Shown here: piece by piece, positions 55,808 to 64,000 of the stretch
Numbering within the stretch: the first letter of the stretch is position 1
Layout: every line of letters begins with the position of its first letter
Origin: Clostridium sp. DL-VIII
GTDB lineage: Bacteria; Bacillota; Clostridia; Clostridiales; Clostridiaceae
Reading direction: 5' to 3'
Length of the DNA: 64,000 nt
NCBI RefSeq assembly: GCF_000230835.1
Contig: NZ_CM001240.1
Location: 1,310,501-1,374,500, forward strand
Made by a program: the position numbers and the translations under genes
The notes under the pieces: generated by a model
Seen by the model: only the letters and a program-made list of their open reading frames with translations
Told to the model about the DNA's origin: nothing
Database searches by the model: none

Positions 55808-55908
55808 TATAACGATTATTTCAGATGCGCGTAAATTTATATTATATACGGAATTGTTAATTGATAAAGTGAAATTATAAATAATGAAAGAATATAATCA
55901 AGAATAAG

Positions 55909-55930
55909 AAAAGCCGTAAAGGCTTTTTTT
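55909..55930 (+). terminator. Terminator between the two extra binding-protein genes
   Basis: AAAAGCC-GTAAA-GGCTTTT (55909-55927) continues into a T run to 55930. Confidence 0.9.
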
Positions 55931-56054
55931 ATTTAATTATATATTGTAAATTAGTAACTGTAAAATGTCTTATTTGTGCTATTAGCATAAATGCTTTTAC
56001 TAATACGCATAATAAAATTAGCTTTTAATAGATAATGATAATATGGAGGCTAAA

Positions 56055-57101
56055 ATGAAATTATTAAGGAAGATATTAATAGTAACTGTAGTTGTAACAT
56101 CAATCATTGAGGTATTTTTTTATAGTCCAGCTGCATATGCCCAAGCGGAAACGAATAGACCAGTTAGAGCTAGTGTATTGTTACGTGAACCAGCTGATCC
56201 ATATAATGCGTTGCTAAAGGAGAATTTGGAGAATATTCAAAATCAAGATAAAGGAAAAATAGAATTTAATTTTTATGATTCTAAAAATAATCAGGCAGAG
56301 CAAGACAAGTTACTTAATAATGTACTAGAAGAAGGAAATACAGATCTTATATTAATAAATATAATAGATCCTAAAGAAACACAAAGTATCATTAATAAAA
56401 TTAAGGTGAAAAACATTCCAGTAGTTTTTTTTAACATAGAAGAACCTAATATGGATGCACTTAGGTCATACAATAAAGCTTATTTTGTTGGAACAAATCC
56501 AGAAGAAGCAGGAATGCTTCAAGGGAAAATACTTGTAAGGTTGTGGAATCAAAATAAAGCAGCCATGGATAAAAATCATGATAATATAATGCAATATGTT
56601 ATTTTAATGGGAAATAAGGATAATTTAGAGGCAATTGGAAGAACTAAGTATTCTGTATCAACAATTAATGATGCAGGAATACAAACTCAGGAACTAGCTT
56701 TAAAAGTTTGCAACTGGGATAAAAATCAAGCCATAGTGGCAATGGAACAAGTGTTTCTGCAAAATGGTGATAAAATTGAAGCTATAATTTCTAATAATGA
56801 TGCAATGGCAATAGGGGCTATTGAAGTATTACAAAAATATGGGTATAACAAAGGAGATGTAAATAAGACCATACCAGTAGTTGGAGTTGATGCTATACCA
56901 GAAGCAAGAGAATTAATTAGAAAGGGAGAAATGGCAGGAACAGTTATTCAAGATGCATATGAGATGACAAAAGCAGTCTATGATATTGGAATGAATTTAG
57001 TTCATAATAGGCCTCCACTTGAAGGTACAGAATATAAATTTGATAGCACTGGAGTTTCTGTTCGTATTCCTTATAGAGAATATATAGAAAACAATAGTTA
57101 G
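56055..57101 (+). CDS. MglB-like binding protein with altered sugar-contact residues (SBP3)
   Basis: This 348-residue paralogue starts at ATG 56055 (GGAGG at 56045). The signal region ends AYAQAE and has no lipobox Cys, so it is either cleaved and released or held by its N-terminal helix. Compared with MglB it keeps the Asp of REPADPYN, Asn of FFNIEE, Arg of GRTKYS, Trp of CNWDKN and Asn/Asp of SNNDAMA and GVDAIP. The sugar-contact His and Asp of GHxD are replaced (KDNLEAIGRT reads N and E), and the Asn of LND is Gln (VIQDA). Ligand preference is therefore probably changed. Confidence 0.85.
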   Translation: MKLLRKILIVTVVVTSIIEVFFYSPAAYAQAETNRPVRASVLLREPADPYNALLKENLENIQNQDKGKIEFNFYDSKNNQAEQDKLLNNVLEEGNTDLILINIIDPKETQSIINKIKVKNIPVVFFNIEEPNMDALRSYNKAYFVGTNPEEAGMLQGKILVRLWNQNKAAMDKNHDNIMQYVILMGNKDNLEAIGRTKYSVSTINDAGIQTQELALKVCNWDKNQAIVAMEQVFLQNGDKIEAIISNNDAMAIGAIEVLQKYGYNKGDVNKTIPVVGVDAIPEARELIRKGEMAGTVIQDAYEMTKAVYDIGMNLVHNRPPLEGTEYKFDSTGVSVRIPYREYIENNS

Positions 57102-57197
57102 CTTTACAATATTTTAAAGTTAATATAATATTATAATAATAAAATAAAATTACGGAAACTAGATTGAAAAATAAATTTAATGAGGATGTGGGGCTAA

Positions 57198-57761
57198 ATG
57201 AGTAAATTAGAAGAAATAATCGAATACAACAGGAGATTTGTTGAAAACAAAGACTATGAACAATATGTAACAACTAAGATACCTAAGAAGAAAATGGCTA
57301 TATTATCATGTATGGATACTAGATTAACAGAGTTACTACCAAAGGCAATGAACATAAAAAATGGTGATGCAAAAATAATTAAAGATGCAGGGGCAACTGT
57401 TATGCATCCATTTGGCGGAGTAATGAGAAGTATATTAGTCGCTGTGTATGAGTTTGGTGCGGAAGATGTTTTTGTAATAGGGCATCATGGCTGCGGAATG
57501 AGCAATCTGGATACAAGAAGTCTTGTAGATAAAATGATAAATAGAGGCATAAAACAAGAAACTATATTAACCTTAAATAATGCAGGGATTAATGTTGAAA
57601 AATGGCTTCGTGGATTTGAATCAGTTGAGGAGTCAATAAAGGAAAGTGTAAGAATGATAAAAAACCATCCATTATTTCCTAAAGAGGTAAGGGTGCATGG
57701 CTTACTTATCAGTCCTGAAACAGGAGAACTTGAAGTTATAATAAACGGAGATAAACAATAA
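57198..57761 (+). CDS. Beta-class carbonic anhydrase
   Basis: This 187-residue zinc enzyme interconverts CO2 and bicarbonate. Zn ligands are in the motifs SCMDTRLTELLP (C-x-D-x-R) and GHHGCGM (H-x2-C), with DAGATVMHPFGGVMRSILVAVYEFGAEDVFVIGHHGCG between. The short size fits the small clostridial/mycobacterial beta-type clade. The start ATG follows GAGGATGTGGGG. It begins about 100 bp after SBP3; no functional link to its neighbours is evident. Its stop codon touches a palindromic repeat. Confidence 0.92.
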   Translation: MSKLEEIIEYNRRFVENKDYEQYVTTKIPKKKMAILSCMDTRLTELLPKAMNIKNGDAKIIKDAGATVMHPFGGVMRSILVAVYEFGAEDVFVIGHHGCGMSNLDTRSLVDKMINRGIKQETILTLNNAGINVEKWLRGFESVEESIKESVRMIKNHPLFPKEVRVHGLLISPETGELEVIINGDKQ

Positions 57762-57906
57762 CTAGTGACAAATAGTAAGTAATAAATGATAAGCTTTAGG
57801 AGGAAACTACAAGGAGAAGGTTCTGCGTCTCCTGTAAAATATTAATTGTGATATTAAGGTTTTTTCTTCCTAAACTTGCCACTCTTAATTTATCATTTAT
57901 CACTAG
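57762..57906. repeat. Palindromic repeat family 3, copy B
   Basis: CTAGTGA (57762-57768) and TCACTAG (57900-57906) close an imperfect 145-bp palindrome. It contains AGTGACAAATAGTAAG like the copy at 18389, AAATGATAA/TTATCATTT and AGGAGGAA/TTCTTCCT. It starts right after the carbonic anhydrase stop and covers the last 14 bases of the converging gene. Confidence 0.6.
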
Positions 57907-58645
57907 CATCTGTTTCTAGTATGTGTTTCCAATATCTTTTTGGCATCATTCTGCGCTGTAATCTAAGATTCTTTCTTTCCTCAATAGTTGTTGCTTTAAA
58001 ATAAGTTTTCCAAAGTTCTGTATATTCATCATTATGAAGTCTAAGCTTTTCATATATATCTGCAGCCATTTCTATAATTTCATAGGAAAGGGTATCATAT
58101 ATTAAGGCTTTTTCTCTAGAGATATCATGAATAATAAAATACTCCTTAGGGAACCTTTTCTTAAAATGCTCTCCAATAAGCTCTAAAATATCATTGTCAG
58201 GTTCTATAGAAGCATATAAGAATTTTTCATCAAGATAATTAAATCTTATAAAACCTTCAAAGTTGTGACATTCAAACATAACCCGTCTGTTTATATCATC
58301 AACAAGCCTTATTACATCAATATTAAGAAAACTGTGAACCTCATGCTTAAGCTTAAATGCTATCTTCAAATAATTAAAGATGAGAATGGATTTATCTTTA
58401 TAATTGCTTAAGTAAGTCATATATATTTTTTTTAATGCAAGAAGATCTATCGTATTTATAATTGCATTTTTGACTTTATTAAATTTAATTTCATCAGTTG
58501 TCACTTCAATAATTTCTCCTAGTAAAAGAGGGATATTAGATTCAGATTTACTATAAATAAATTCAGGTGGATTCTTTGAGTAAAAACCATTATATACAGC
58601 AGTTAATAACCCTTCAAAAGTATTGTCATAAATGTAAATTAACAT
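57893..58645 (-). CDS. Probable DNA metabolism protein linked to radical SAM (TIGR03915/DUF4130 family)
   Basis: This 250-residue protein of the family always found beside TIGR03916-type radical SAM proteins has YIYDNTFEGLLTAVYNGF at the N terminus, a C-terminal LWKTYFKATTIEERKNLRLQRRMMPKRYWKHILET block, and an FEGFIRFNYL segment in the middle. Related domains are fused to UdgX-type uracil-DNA glycosylases elsewhere, so a DNA repair role is inferred; the chemistry is unknown. The stop of the upstream gene is two bases from its ATG and its GGAGAA lies inside that gene, so the pair is translationally coupled. Confidence 0.88.
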   Translation of the reverse strand: MLIYIYDNTFEGLLTAVYNGFYSKNPPEFIYSKSESNIPLLLGEIIEVTTDEIKFNKVKNAIINTIDLLALKKIYMTYLSNYKDKSILIFNYLKIAFKLKHEVHSFLNIDVIRLVDDINRRVMFECHNFEGFIRFNYLDEKFLYASIEPDNDILELIGEHFKKRFPKEYFIIHDISREKALIYDTLSYEIIEMAADIYEKLRLHNDEYTELWKTYFKATTIEERKNLRLQRRMMPKRYWKHILETDASDK

Positions 58646-58647
58646 AA

Positions 58648-60072
58648 TTAAAATTCTCCGTTTATTGCAGTAATTTTTTCGCCTAAGCTAATAGCATTAA
58701 CTTTAGGTAATAAAAAATTTGATGATACATTTTTATTGTGGTTAATTGCATTAGAAGAAAAATCATAACCATTAGGAAGGATGATTCCAGAAGGTGTATA
58801 TGTCTCATCTAACGAGAAGCTGTCAAAAAATGATATCTGATCAGGATTTATATTTGCAGTTTTTGAAATAGACCCTTCTAAAAGTTTATTTTTTATTCTA
58901 ATATGATCAAATAAAACATTACCATGATATTTACCGTTGCAGGTAATAAAATATTTTGCTCTTTTAAGGGTTATTCTCAGTTTTCTCAAGTCTTCAAAGG
59001 TCAAGTTATGAACTCTCCTAATTTTTAAGATTTTTTTAGCAGAAGTCACACCTATACCAGGGATGCGTAATAATTTCTCATAAGGAGCTTTATTAATTTC
59101 TACAGGAAATTCATTTAAGTTTGATAAAGCCCAGTAAGTTTTAGGATCAAAATTTAAATCAAAATTGTCATCATCATTTTTTAAAAGTTCTTTTGCCTTA
59201 AAGCCATAATATCTAAGAAGCCAATCAGCCTGGTAAAGTCTATGCTCTCTAAGCATAGGTGGATGAGTTATATCTGGAAGCAGTTTGTTATCCTTAATTA
59301 CAGGAACATAAGCGGAGTAATAAACTCTTTTTAAACTGTACTTGCTATAAAGAGCTTCTGAAAGCTTGAGTATTTTTCCATCATTTTCAGGAGTAGCTCC
59401 AACAATTAGCTGAGTACTTTGTCCCCCAGGAACAAAAAGGGGAGTACTCTTTATGTTTTTTTTCATTTCAGTATAATTATTTATGGAATTTTTAATTACG
59501 CCCATTGGTTTTAAAATTTTATCTTTACTTTTTTGAGGAGCTAAGAGTTTAAGGCTGTCACTTGAGGGAAGTTCTATATTAACGCTCATTCTATCAACAT
59601 AGATTCCGGCTTTTTCAATTAAAGCTTCATCAGCACCAGGTATCGCTTTAAGGTGAATATATCCATTAAATTTTTTATCAATACGAAGTTTTTTCACAGT
59701 TTTAAGTAATAGTTCCATAGTATAGTTAGGATTATTGATTACAGCAGAGCTTAAAAAAAGTCCTTCTATATAATTACGTTTGTAAAAATTGATAGTAAGC
59801 TCACAAACTTCATCAGGAGTAAAACTAACTCTTAAAAAGTCTCTTGAGGCACCATTTATGCAGTATTTGCAGTCGAAAACACAATCATTAGAAAATAATA
59901 TTTTAAGCAGGGAAATGCAGCGGCCATCAGGGGTGAAGCTATGGCAAATACCACTTTCAGAAGCATTACCTATTCCATTATTAGTATTCTTTCTTTTTGA
60001 GCCGGATGAAGAACATGATACATCATATTTAGCTGCATTAGATAAAACTTTTAATTTTTCCATTAGGTCCAT
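58648..60072 (-). CDS. Putative DNA modification/repair radical SAM protein (TIGR03916 family)
   Basis: This 474-residue protein has a radical SAM cluster motif C64-x3-C68-x2-C71 (CVFDCKYC), a conserved N-terminal region CHSFTPDGRCISLLKILFSNDC and the core VRMSVNIELPSS-type barrel strands (DRMSVNIELPSSD). Near residue 330 there is a helix-hairpin-helix (LRIPGIGVTSAKKILKIRR) that suggests DNA binding. It is the first gene of the pair with the TIGR03915-type protein. Its promoter contains two SOS-box-like sequences. AAGGAG precedes ATG 60072. Confidence 0.92.
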   Translation of the reverse strand: MDLMEKLKVLSNAAKYDVSCSSSGSKRKNTNNGIGNASESGICHSFTPDGRCISLLKILFSNDCVFDCKYCINGASRDFLRVSFTPDEVCELTINFYKRNYIEGLFLSSAVINNPNYTMELLLKTVKKLRIDKKFNGYIHLKAIPGADEALIEKAGIYVDRMSVNIELPSSDSLKLLAPQKSKDKILKPMGVIKNSINNYTEMKKNIKSTPLFVPGGQSTQLIVGATPENDGKILKLSEALYSKYSLKRVYYSAYVPVIKDNKLLPDITHPPMLREHRLYQADWLLRYYGFKAKELLKNDDDNFDLNFDPKTYWALSNLNEFPVEINKAPYEKLLRIPGIGVTSAKKILKIRRVHNLTFEDLRKLRITLKRAKYFITCNGKYHGNVLFDHIRIKNKLLEGSISKTANINPDQISFFDSFSLDETYTPSGIILPNGYDFSSNAINHNKNVSSNFLLPKVNAISLGEKITAINGEF

Positions 60073-60105
60073 TATCTTAACACTCCTTTATAAGTGAGGA
60101 TTTAT

Positions 60106-60154
60106 AGAACATACATTTGTATAATATTATATACGAATGTATGTTCTAATTCAA
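60106..60154 (-). promoter_or_regulatory. SOS-like promoter of the radical SAM / DNA metabolism pair
   Basis: On the minus strand, TTGAAT (60154-60149), a 17-bp spacer and TATAAT (60131-60126). CGAATGTATGTTCT (60134-60147) sits in the spacer and AGAACATACATTTG (60106-60119) at the start point; each resembles the Firmicutes LexA box CGAAC-N4-GTTCG and they are inverted copies of each other. LexA repression is inferred. The rest of the 317-bp gap has no gene. Confidence 0.7.
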
Positions 60155-60389
60155 TAAGTAATTTTAACCTAGATTTTACTTATAATACGCATATTTCTTC
60201 ATTATTTAGATTTAGTTTTTATAAAATTATTCGATAACATAATTATTGAATATATAGATATATAACTTAGAAATTTGATTTGTATATAAAATAATTATCT
60301 ATTCTTATTAAATTTTTGTGATTTCGGTAAGCTACCACATAAGTTAAGTTCAAAGCTTGATATCTATAACAAATATTGGAGGGATATAT

Positions 60390-61343
60390 ATGATTAATGT
60401 TTTCAAGAGAAAAAGTACAGAAAATGAATTTGTTGAAGAAAAACATTTAGATGAAGAAAAAATTCAAACTCAAACAAAAAATACTGATACAATAGAATTT
60501 TTAAAGAAAATTAGTGTTCAGATTGAAGATATAATAAATCAACATAATAAAGTTAACAGTGAACATGATGTGCTTGCAGAGTTAGCTGGACAAATTGAAA
60601 AGCAAATGAAAATAGTATTAAATTTAACTGAGCAGACTAATAGTTCAACAGATGAGCTGCATAACCAAGGAGAAAATTTGTTAAATGCTACAAAAAATAC
60701 TGTGGGAAAATCAATTGAAGGTAAAGAGTCAATTGAAGGCATGGTTAAGGTAATTGAAAACCTAGACGTAGAAACGAAAGATACCTATAAAAATATTACT
60801 TCTTTAGGTGAAAAACTTAAGGAAATTGGAGAAATAGCTCAATTGATTAGTGGAATAGCATCGCAAACAAATCTTCTTGCGCTTAATGCAGCAATAGAAG
60901 CTGCCAGAGCGGGAGAGCAGGGAAAAGGTTTTTCAGTAGTTGCCGATGAAGTTAGAAAATTAGCAGAAATGACTGGTGAAAGCAGTAGTAATATAACTAA
61001 GTTAATCAGTGGAATAGATACACAAACAAGAGAGGTATTGAAGAGTGTTGAAAAAAGTACATTAGTAGTGACAGAAGGTGTAACCTCGTCAAAAGGTGCA
61101 CTTGAAAAGATAGAGGAAGCCTTAAATTCATTTAATAGTGTTGAAGGTGAAGCAGGAAAATTAATTAACACAATTAACTCACAAAAAAATAATGTTGATA
61201 AAACATTTAATACAATAAACGAAGTTAATAATATTCTTACAGTAACTAATAATCAAATTACACAACATATTGAAGAAGCAGGAAAAGTAGATAAGAAATT
61301 AGAAAAAAGCGTATCGCATATATCTGATTATGTGAGAGGATAA
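60390..61343 (+). CDS. Soluble methyl-accepting chemotaxis-type signalling protein
   Basis: This 317-residue protein has no membrane segment. After about 40 polar residues it is a long coiled coil ending in an MCP signalling tip with [38 protein letters not shown] (residues about 165-205), the CheA/CheW contact hairpin. No known sensor domain is recognisable. GGAGGG at 60379 fixes ATG 60390 rather than the earlier ATG 60357. It may signal to the chemotaxis kinase from the cytoplasm; the stimulus is unknown. Confidence 0.88.
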   Translation: MINVFKRKSTENEFVEEKHLDEEKIQTQTKNTDTIEFLKKISVQIEDIINQHNKVNSEHDVLAELAGQIEKQMKIVLNLTEQTNSSTDELHNQGENLLNATKNTVGKSIEGKESIEGMVKVIENLDVETKDTYKNITSLGEKLKEIGEIAQLISGIASQTNLLALNAAIEAARAGEQGKGFSVVADEVRKLAEMTGESSSNITKLISGIDTQTREVLKSVEKSTLVVTEGVTSSKGALEKIEEALNSFNSVEGEAGKLINTINSQKNNVDKTFNTINEVNNILTVTNNQITQHIEEAGKVDKKLEKSVSHISDYVRG

Positions 61344-61475
61344 TTAATAAACCAAAATCATCTTAATAAAATATCAGTTATATATATTGCAATGTACAGT
61401 TTACAATTGTACATTGTAAATTTTTAATAGCAACATATATAGTTACTATAGAATCTAAATTAAATACTTAAACAT

Positions 61476-61510
61476 AAAAACAAGCTTTAATTCTATAAGC
61501 TTGTTTTTTT
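61476..61510. terminator. Terminator between the MCP-like and LacI genes
   Basis: AAAAACAAGCTT (61476-61487) pairs with AAGCTTGTTTTT (61497-61508) and runs into T. The A-rich left side makes it usable on both strands. A second hairpin, TTGCAATGTACA/TGTACATTGTAA, lies near 61388-61422. Confidence 0.8.
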
Positions 61511-61555
61511 ATTCTAATATTAAATAAGTAAGATATAAAAGATTAAATTTTATGA

Positions 61556-62569
61556 TTATATAGAATTTACAGTATCGCGTTCAATTAAAGAATTTATGAG
61601 TATTATACGCTTACTTAAAGAATTGTTAGAATCTATTTTTTCTAATAATAAAATGGCTGCATTTGTTCCAAGGAGAAACATATTTTGATCGATGGTAGTC
61701 AGTTTGGGTTCTACAAATTTGCTTAAATCTATATTATCAAATCCTATTATAGATAATTTAGCAGGTACTTCTAAATTTAATTTCTTGCAGGCATTAAGAA
61801 CTCCAACAGCCATAAGGTCATTACATGCAAAAACAGCAGTAGCGGAAGAAGTTTTTAATACATCTATAAAAATATTAAGAGTATTATCAACAGTTTCGCT
61901 GCTGTTTCCATTACCTATGTTGATAATATTTTCGGGTTTAAAATTATTTAGTGCTGTCATTGTTTCTTTATATACTTTTTCTTTTATATCGTAAGAGTAA
62001 CTATCTTTTCCCCTGACAAATAAGATATCTTTATGATTGTTTTCCAAGAGGTGATTTAATGCCATACTTGCTCCCATTGCTTCATCATTGGCAACAGATG
62101 AAATATTTGCAGACACTGAATGTCCATTGACAAAGACTATGGGAGTTTGCTTTGATATATTATTATAAAATTTAGATTTAATATTTTCGGTATTTGGATC
62201 TATAACAATTATTCCGGATACATTTCTAGATAGTAAATTGTTAATACATGTTTGTTCTTCTTTTTTATCATTTTCGCTGCAAACTAAAACTAGAGATTGG
62301 GAATTAAGTTTTAGGATGTTTTGTATACCATTAATAACTTCAGGGAAAAACATATTATTAATACTTGGAACTACAACACCTATAGTAGATGATTTCTGCC
62401 TAGTAAGCTCGCGTGCCTGCATGTTAGGAATATATTTTAGTTCTTCTATTACTTCTAAGACTCTTTTTTTAGTTTCTTCTTTTACAGGATAATTCCCATT
62501 CATTACTCTAGAAACAGTTGCAACGGATACATTTGCTTTTTTAGCCACATCTGCTATAGTTAATTTCAT
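61556..62569 (-). CDS. LacI/GalR-family transcriptional regulator
   Basis: This 337-residue regulator has an N-terminal LacI helix-turn-helix (TIADVAKKANVSVATVSRVMNG, residues 3-24), the hinge IPNMQARELTRQKS and a periplasmic-binding-type effector domain (IGVVVPSINNMFFPEVINGIQ, IIVIDPNTE, AVFACNDLMAVGVLNA, SIIGFDNIDLSKFVEPKLTTIDQ). It lies 71 bp downstream of galT in the same direction, so control of galactose genes (GalR role) is likely. Its operator is not identified here. Confidence 0.88.
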   Translation of the reverse strand: MKLTIADVAKKANVSVATVSRVMNGNYPVKEETKKRVLEVIEELKYIPNMQARELTRQKSSTIGVVVPSINNMFFPEVINGIQNILKLNSQSLVLVCSENDKKEEQTCINNLLSRNVSGIIVIDPNTENIKSKFYNNISKQTPIVFVNGHSVSANISSVANDEAMGASMALNHLLENNHKDILFVRGKDSYSYDIKEKVYKETMTALNNFKPENIINIGNGNSSETVDNTLNIFIDVLKTSSATAVFACNDLMAVGVLNACKKLNLEVPAKLSIIGFDNIDLSKFVEPKLTTIDQNMFLLGTNAAILLLEKIDSNNSLSKRIILINSLIERDTVNSI

Positions 62570-62640
62570 AATTATTCCACCTCATAATGTATTTTGCTAT
62601 ATTCATAAAATATTAAGTTATATATAGCATATCTGATGTA

Positions 62641-64000
62641 TTACTTTATATGACTTACAAATTTATCAAAAGCAGCAAATCCTTGTTCATTTCTTTTAAA
62701 TACTCCGGCATGGCATAATACTTCTAAAAATTTAAAACCAACTTCTGATTTTAATATGTCGTAAGCATTGTCAGAAGATATATTAGGATATTTTTTTAGA
62801 AGATATTTATACCAATCTGAATGTTTGGATATGGATTCATCAGTCGAAATATCTGCTACCTTATTAATTAATTTATCTTTTAATATATTCAGTTCTATTT
62901 TTAATCTTGCAGGAAGAACTGCAAGCCCCATGACTTCTATAAGTCCTATATTTTCTTTTTTTATGTGATGAACTTCGTTATGTGGATGAAAGATACCAAG
63001 TGGATGTTCATCACTTGTTCTATTATTTCTAAGCACTAAATCAAGTTCGTATTTACCATTTCTTTTTCTTGAAATAGGAGTTATGGTATTATGAGGTTCA
63101 TTTTCAGTATGACTTAATATATTTACAGATTCATCAGAATAATTTCTCCAGGAAATTAATATACGGTCTGCTAAATCTAATAATAGATTTTTATTTTTAC
63201 TAGAAAGTCTAATAACAGACATAGGCCATTTTACTCTGCCTATTTCTACATCATCATATCCTGAAATAGAATAACTTTTTTCTACAGAAGCCTTTTCCAT
63301 GGCAAAAGTATAGTGTCCGCCTTGATAATGATCATGAGAAAGTATAGAACCGCCAACTATAGGAAGGTCTGCATTAGAACCGGCAAAATAGTGGGGAAGT
63401 ATGTCTGTAAATATTAATAGGTTTCTAAAAGTATCCCTATTTATCTTCATAGGTATATGGTTATCGTTTAAGATTATGCAATGCTCATTATAATAAGTAT
63501 AAGGAGAGTATTGCAAGAAATACTTTTGATTCTCTCCAAAGTCTAAAGGGATAATTCTATGAGTTTGCCTGGCAGGATGATTTAAAGTGCCATAAAAGCC
63601 CTCATTTTCTTTACATAATAGACATTTTGGATAAGAACTTGATTTAATTAATTTAGCTTTGGCTATATCTCTTGGATCTTTTTCTGGTTTAGACAGATTT
63701 ATAGTTATATCTAGATCACCATACTCAGTAGGTGCTTTCCAGATAATATTTTTATCAATTCTATCTTTTCTTATGTAATTTGAAGCTATGCTTAAATTAT
63801 AATAATATTCAGTAGCCCTTTCAGGGGATGAATTATATAATTCATTAAATTTATTTATGACTTCTGAAGGTCTTGGCATTACGCAGTTCATGATTTTTGT
63901 GTCAAATAAATCTCTTTCAGTAGTAGTATTTTCTAGTAAATCCTTTTCACAAGCATAATCTAAAATATTTTCTAAAATAGGTGCTGGAGTTTCTAAATTT
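62641..64000 (-). CDS. galT: Galactose-1-phosphate uridylyltransferase, Firmicutes type (5' end outside window)
   Basis: GalT exchanges UDP between UDP-glucose and galactose-1-phosphate in the Leloir pathway. The frame is open to the window end (...LFDTKIMNCVMPRPSEVINKF), so the ATG at 63891 is internal; 452 residues are visible. Family-2 motifs: CLLCKENEGFYGTLNHPARQTHR, NEHCIILNDNHIPM, VGGSILSHDHYQGGHYTF with the HxH-type active-site histidines, and LGIFHPHNEVHHIKKENIGLIEVMG. Galactokinase probably lies just upstream, outside the window. Confidence 0.95.
   Translation of the reverse strand, partial: NLETPAPILENILDYACEKDLLENTTTERDLFDTKIMNCVMPRPSEVINKFNELYNSSPERATEYYYNLSIASNYIRKDRIDKNIIWKAPTEYGDLDITINLSKPEKDPRDIAKAKLIKSSSYPKCLLCKENEGFYGTLNHPARQTHRIIPLDFGENQKYFLQYSPYTYYNEHCIILNDNHIPMKINRDTFRNLLIFTDILPHYFAGSNADLPIVGGSILSHDHYQGGHYTFAMEKASVEKSYSISGYDDVEIGRVKWPMSVIRLSSKNKNLLLDLADRILISWRNYSDESVNILSHTENEPHNTITPISRKRNGKYELDLVLRNNRTSDEHPLGIFHPHNEVHHIKKENIGLIEVMGLAVLPARLKIELNILKDKLINKVADISTDESISKHSDWYKYLLKKYPNISSDNAYDILKSEVGFKFLEVLCHAGVFKRNEQGFAAFDKFVSHIK

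Noticed and set aside
63891..63893. ATG as the galT start codon
   Set aside because: The frame stays open upstream to the window edge with family-like sequence (residues such as LFDTKI), so this Met is internal.
1..64000. CRISPR array, prophage or complete insertion sequence
   Set aside because: No regularly spaced direct repeats, no phage structural or integrase genes, and no transposase frame were seen. The repeats present are non-coding palindromes.

Overview
The window is AT-rich, codes densely, and every recognisable protein is of Firmicutes/Clostridium type: HydG, a TM1266-like hydrogenase regulator, YesN/LytS two-component systems, a GntR-type AraR and flavodiiron protein. The gene set and the TGTACGTACA-type AraR operators point to a saccharolytic, probably solvent-forming Clostridium of the C. 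beijerinckii group. That placement is inference; no rRNA gene is present.

Layout. 1-2.5 kb: end of a thiamine operon (thiC partial, thiM, thiE). 2.6-8.5 kb: housekeeping redox and glycerate genes (flavodiiron protein, old-yellow-enzyme homologue, Dabb protein, glycerate kinase, 2-hydroxyacid dehydrogenase). 8.6-19.7 kb: secreted wall hydrolase, RecQ, Ca2+ P-type ATPase, HD-GYP and PHP enzymes, CAP-domain secreted protein, HAD phosphatase. 19.9-42 kb: a large L-arabinose/pentose island with mutarotase, a YesN regulator, a membrane-anchored sugar-binding sensor, a YtfQRT/YjfF-type ABC importer, a LytS-like kinase, araA, araR, araD, transaldolase, transketolase, an AraK-type FGGY kinase and an MFS sugar transporter. 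42.5-45.6 kb: DegV, a hydrogenase-system regulator and hydG. 45.9-57.1 kb: a galactose/glucose mglBAC importer followed by its own YesN-LytS pair and three further sugar-binding proteins. 57.2-64 kb: carbonic anhydrase, an SOS-like-controlled radical SAM/DNA-metabolism pair, a soluble chemoreceptor-like protein, a LacI regulator and galT (cut by the window edge).

How it works together. L-arabinose would enter by ABC or MFS transport and pass through AraA, AraK and AraD to xylulose-5-phosphate, then through transketolase and transaldolase. AraR sites can be read at galM, araA, araR, araD and araK. At galM and araA two boxes 33 bp apart bracket an identically built promoter. The two ABC operons appear to be switched on separately by three-component sensors (binding protein + LytS + YesN). 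Their promoters look alike: short direct repeats, TATAAT, then a cre-like ATGWAAACGAG at the start point.

Non-coding content is unusually rich. It includes a 190-bp palindromic element in two copies whose stems co-vary around a conserved ACAAG loop; a palindromic family that begins inside the TAA stop codon of the upstream gene; other palindromic repeat families; a candidate small RNA at about 43.46-43.62 kb; a candidate structured leader before the hydG operon; and a hairpin placed exactly between the Shine-Dalgarno and the start codon of thiM.
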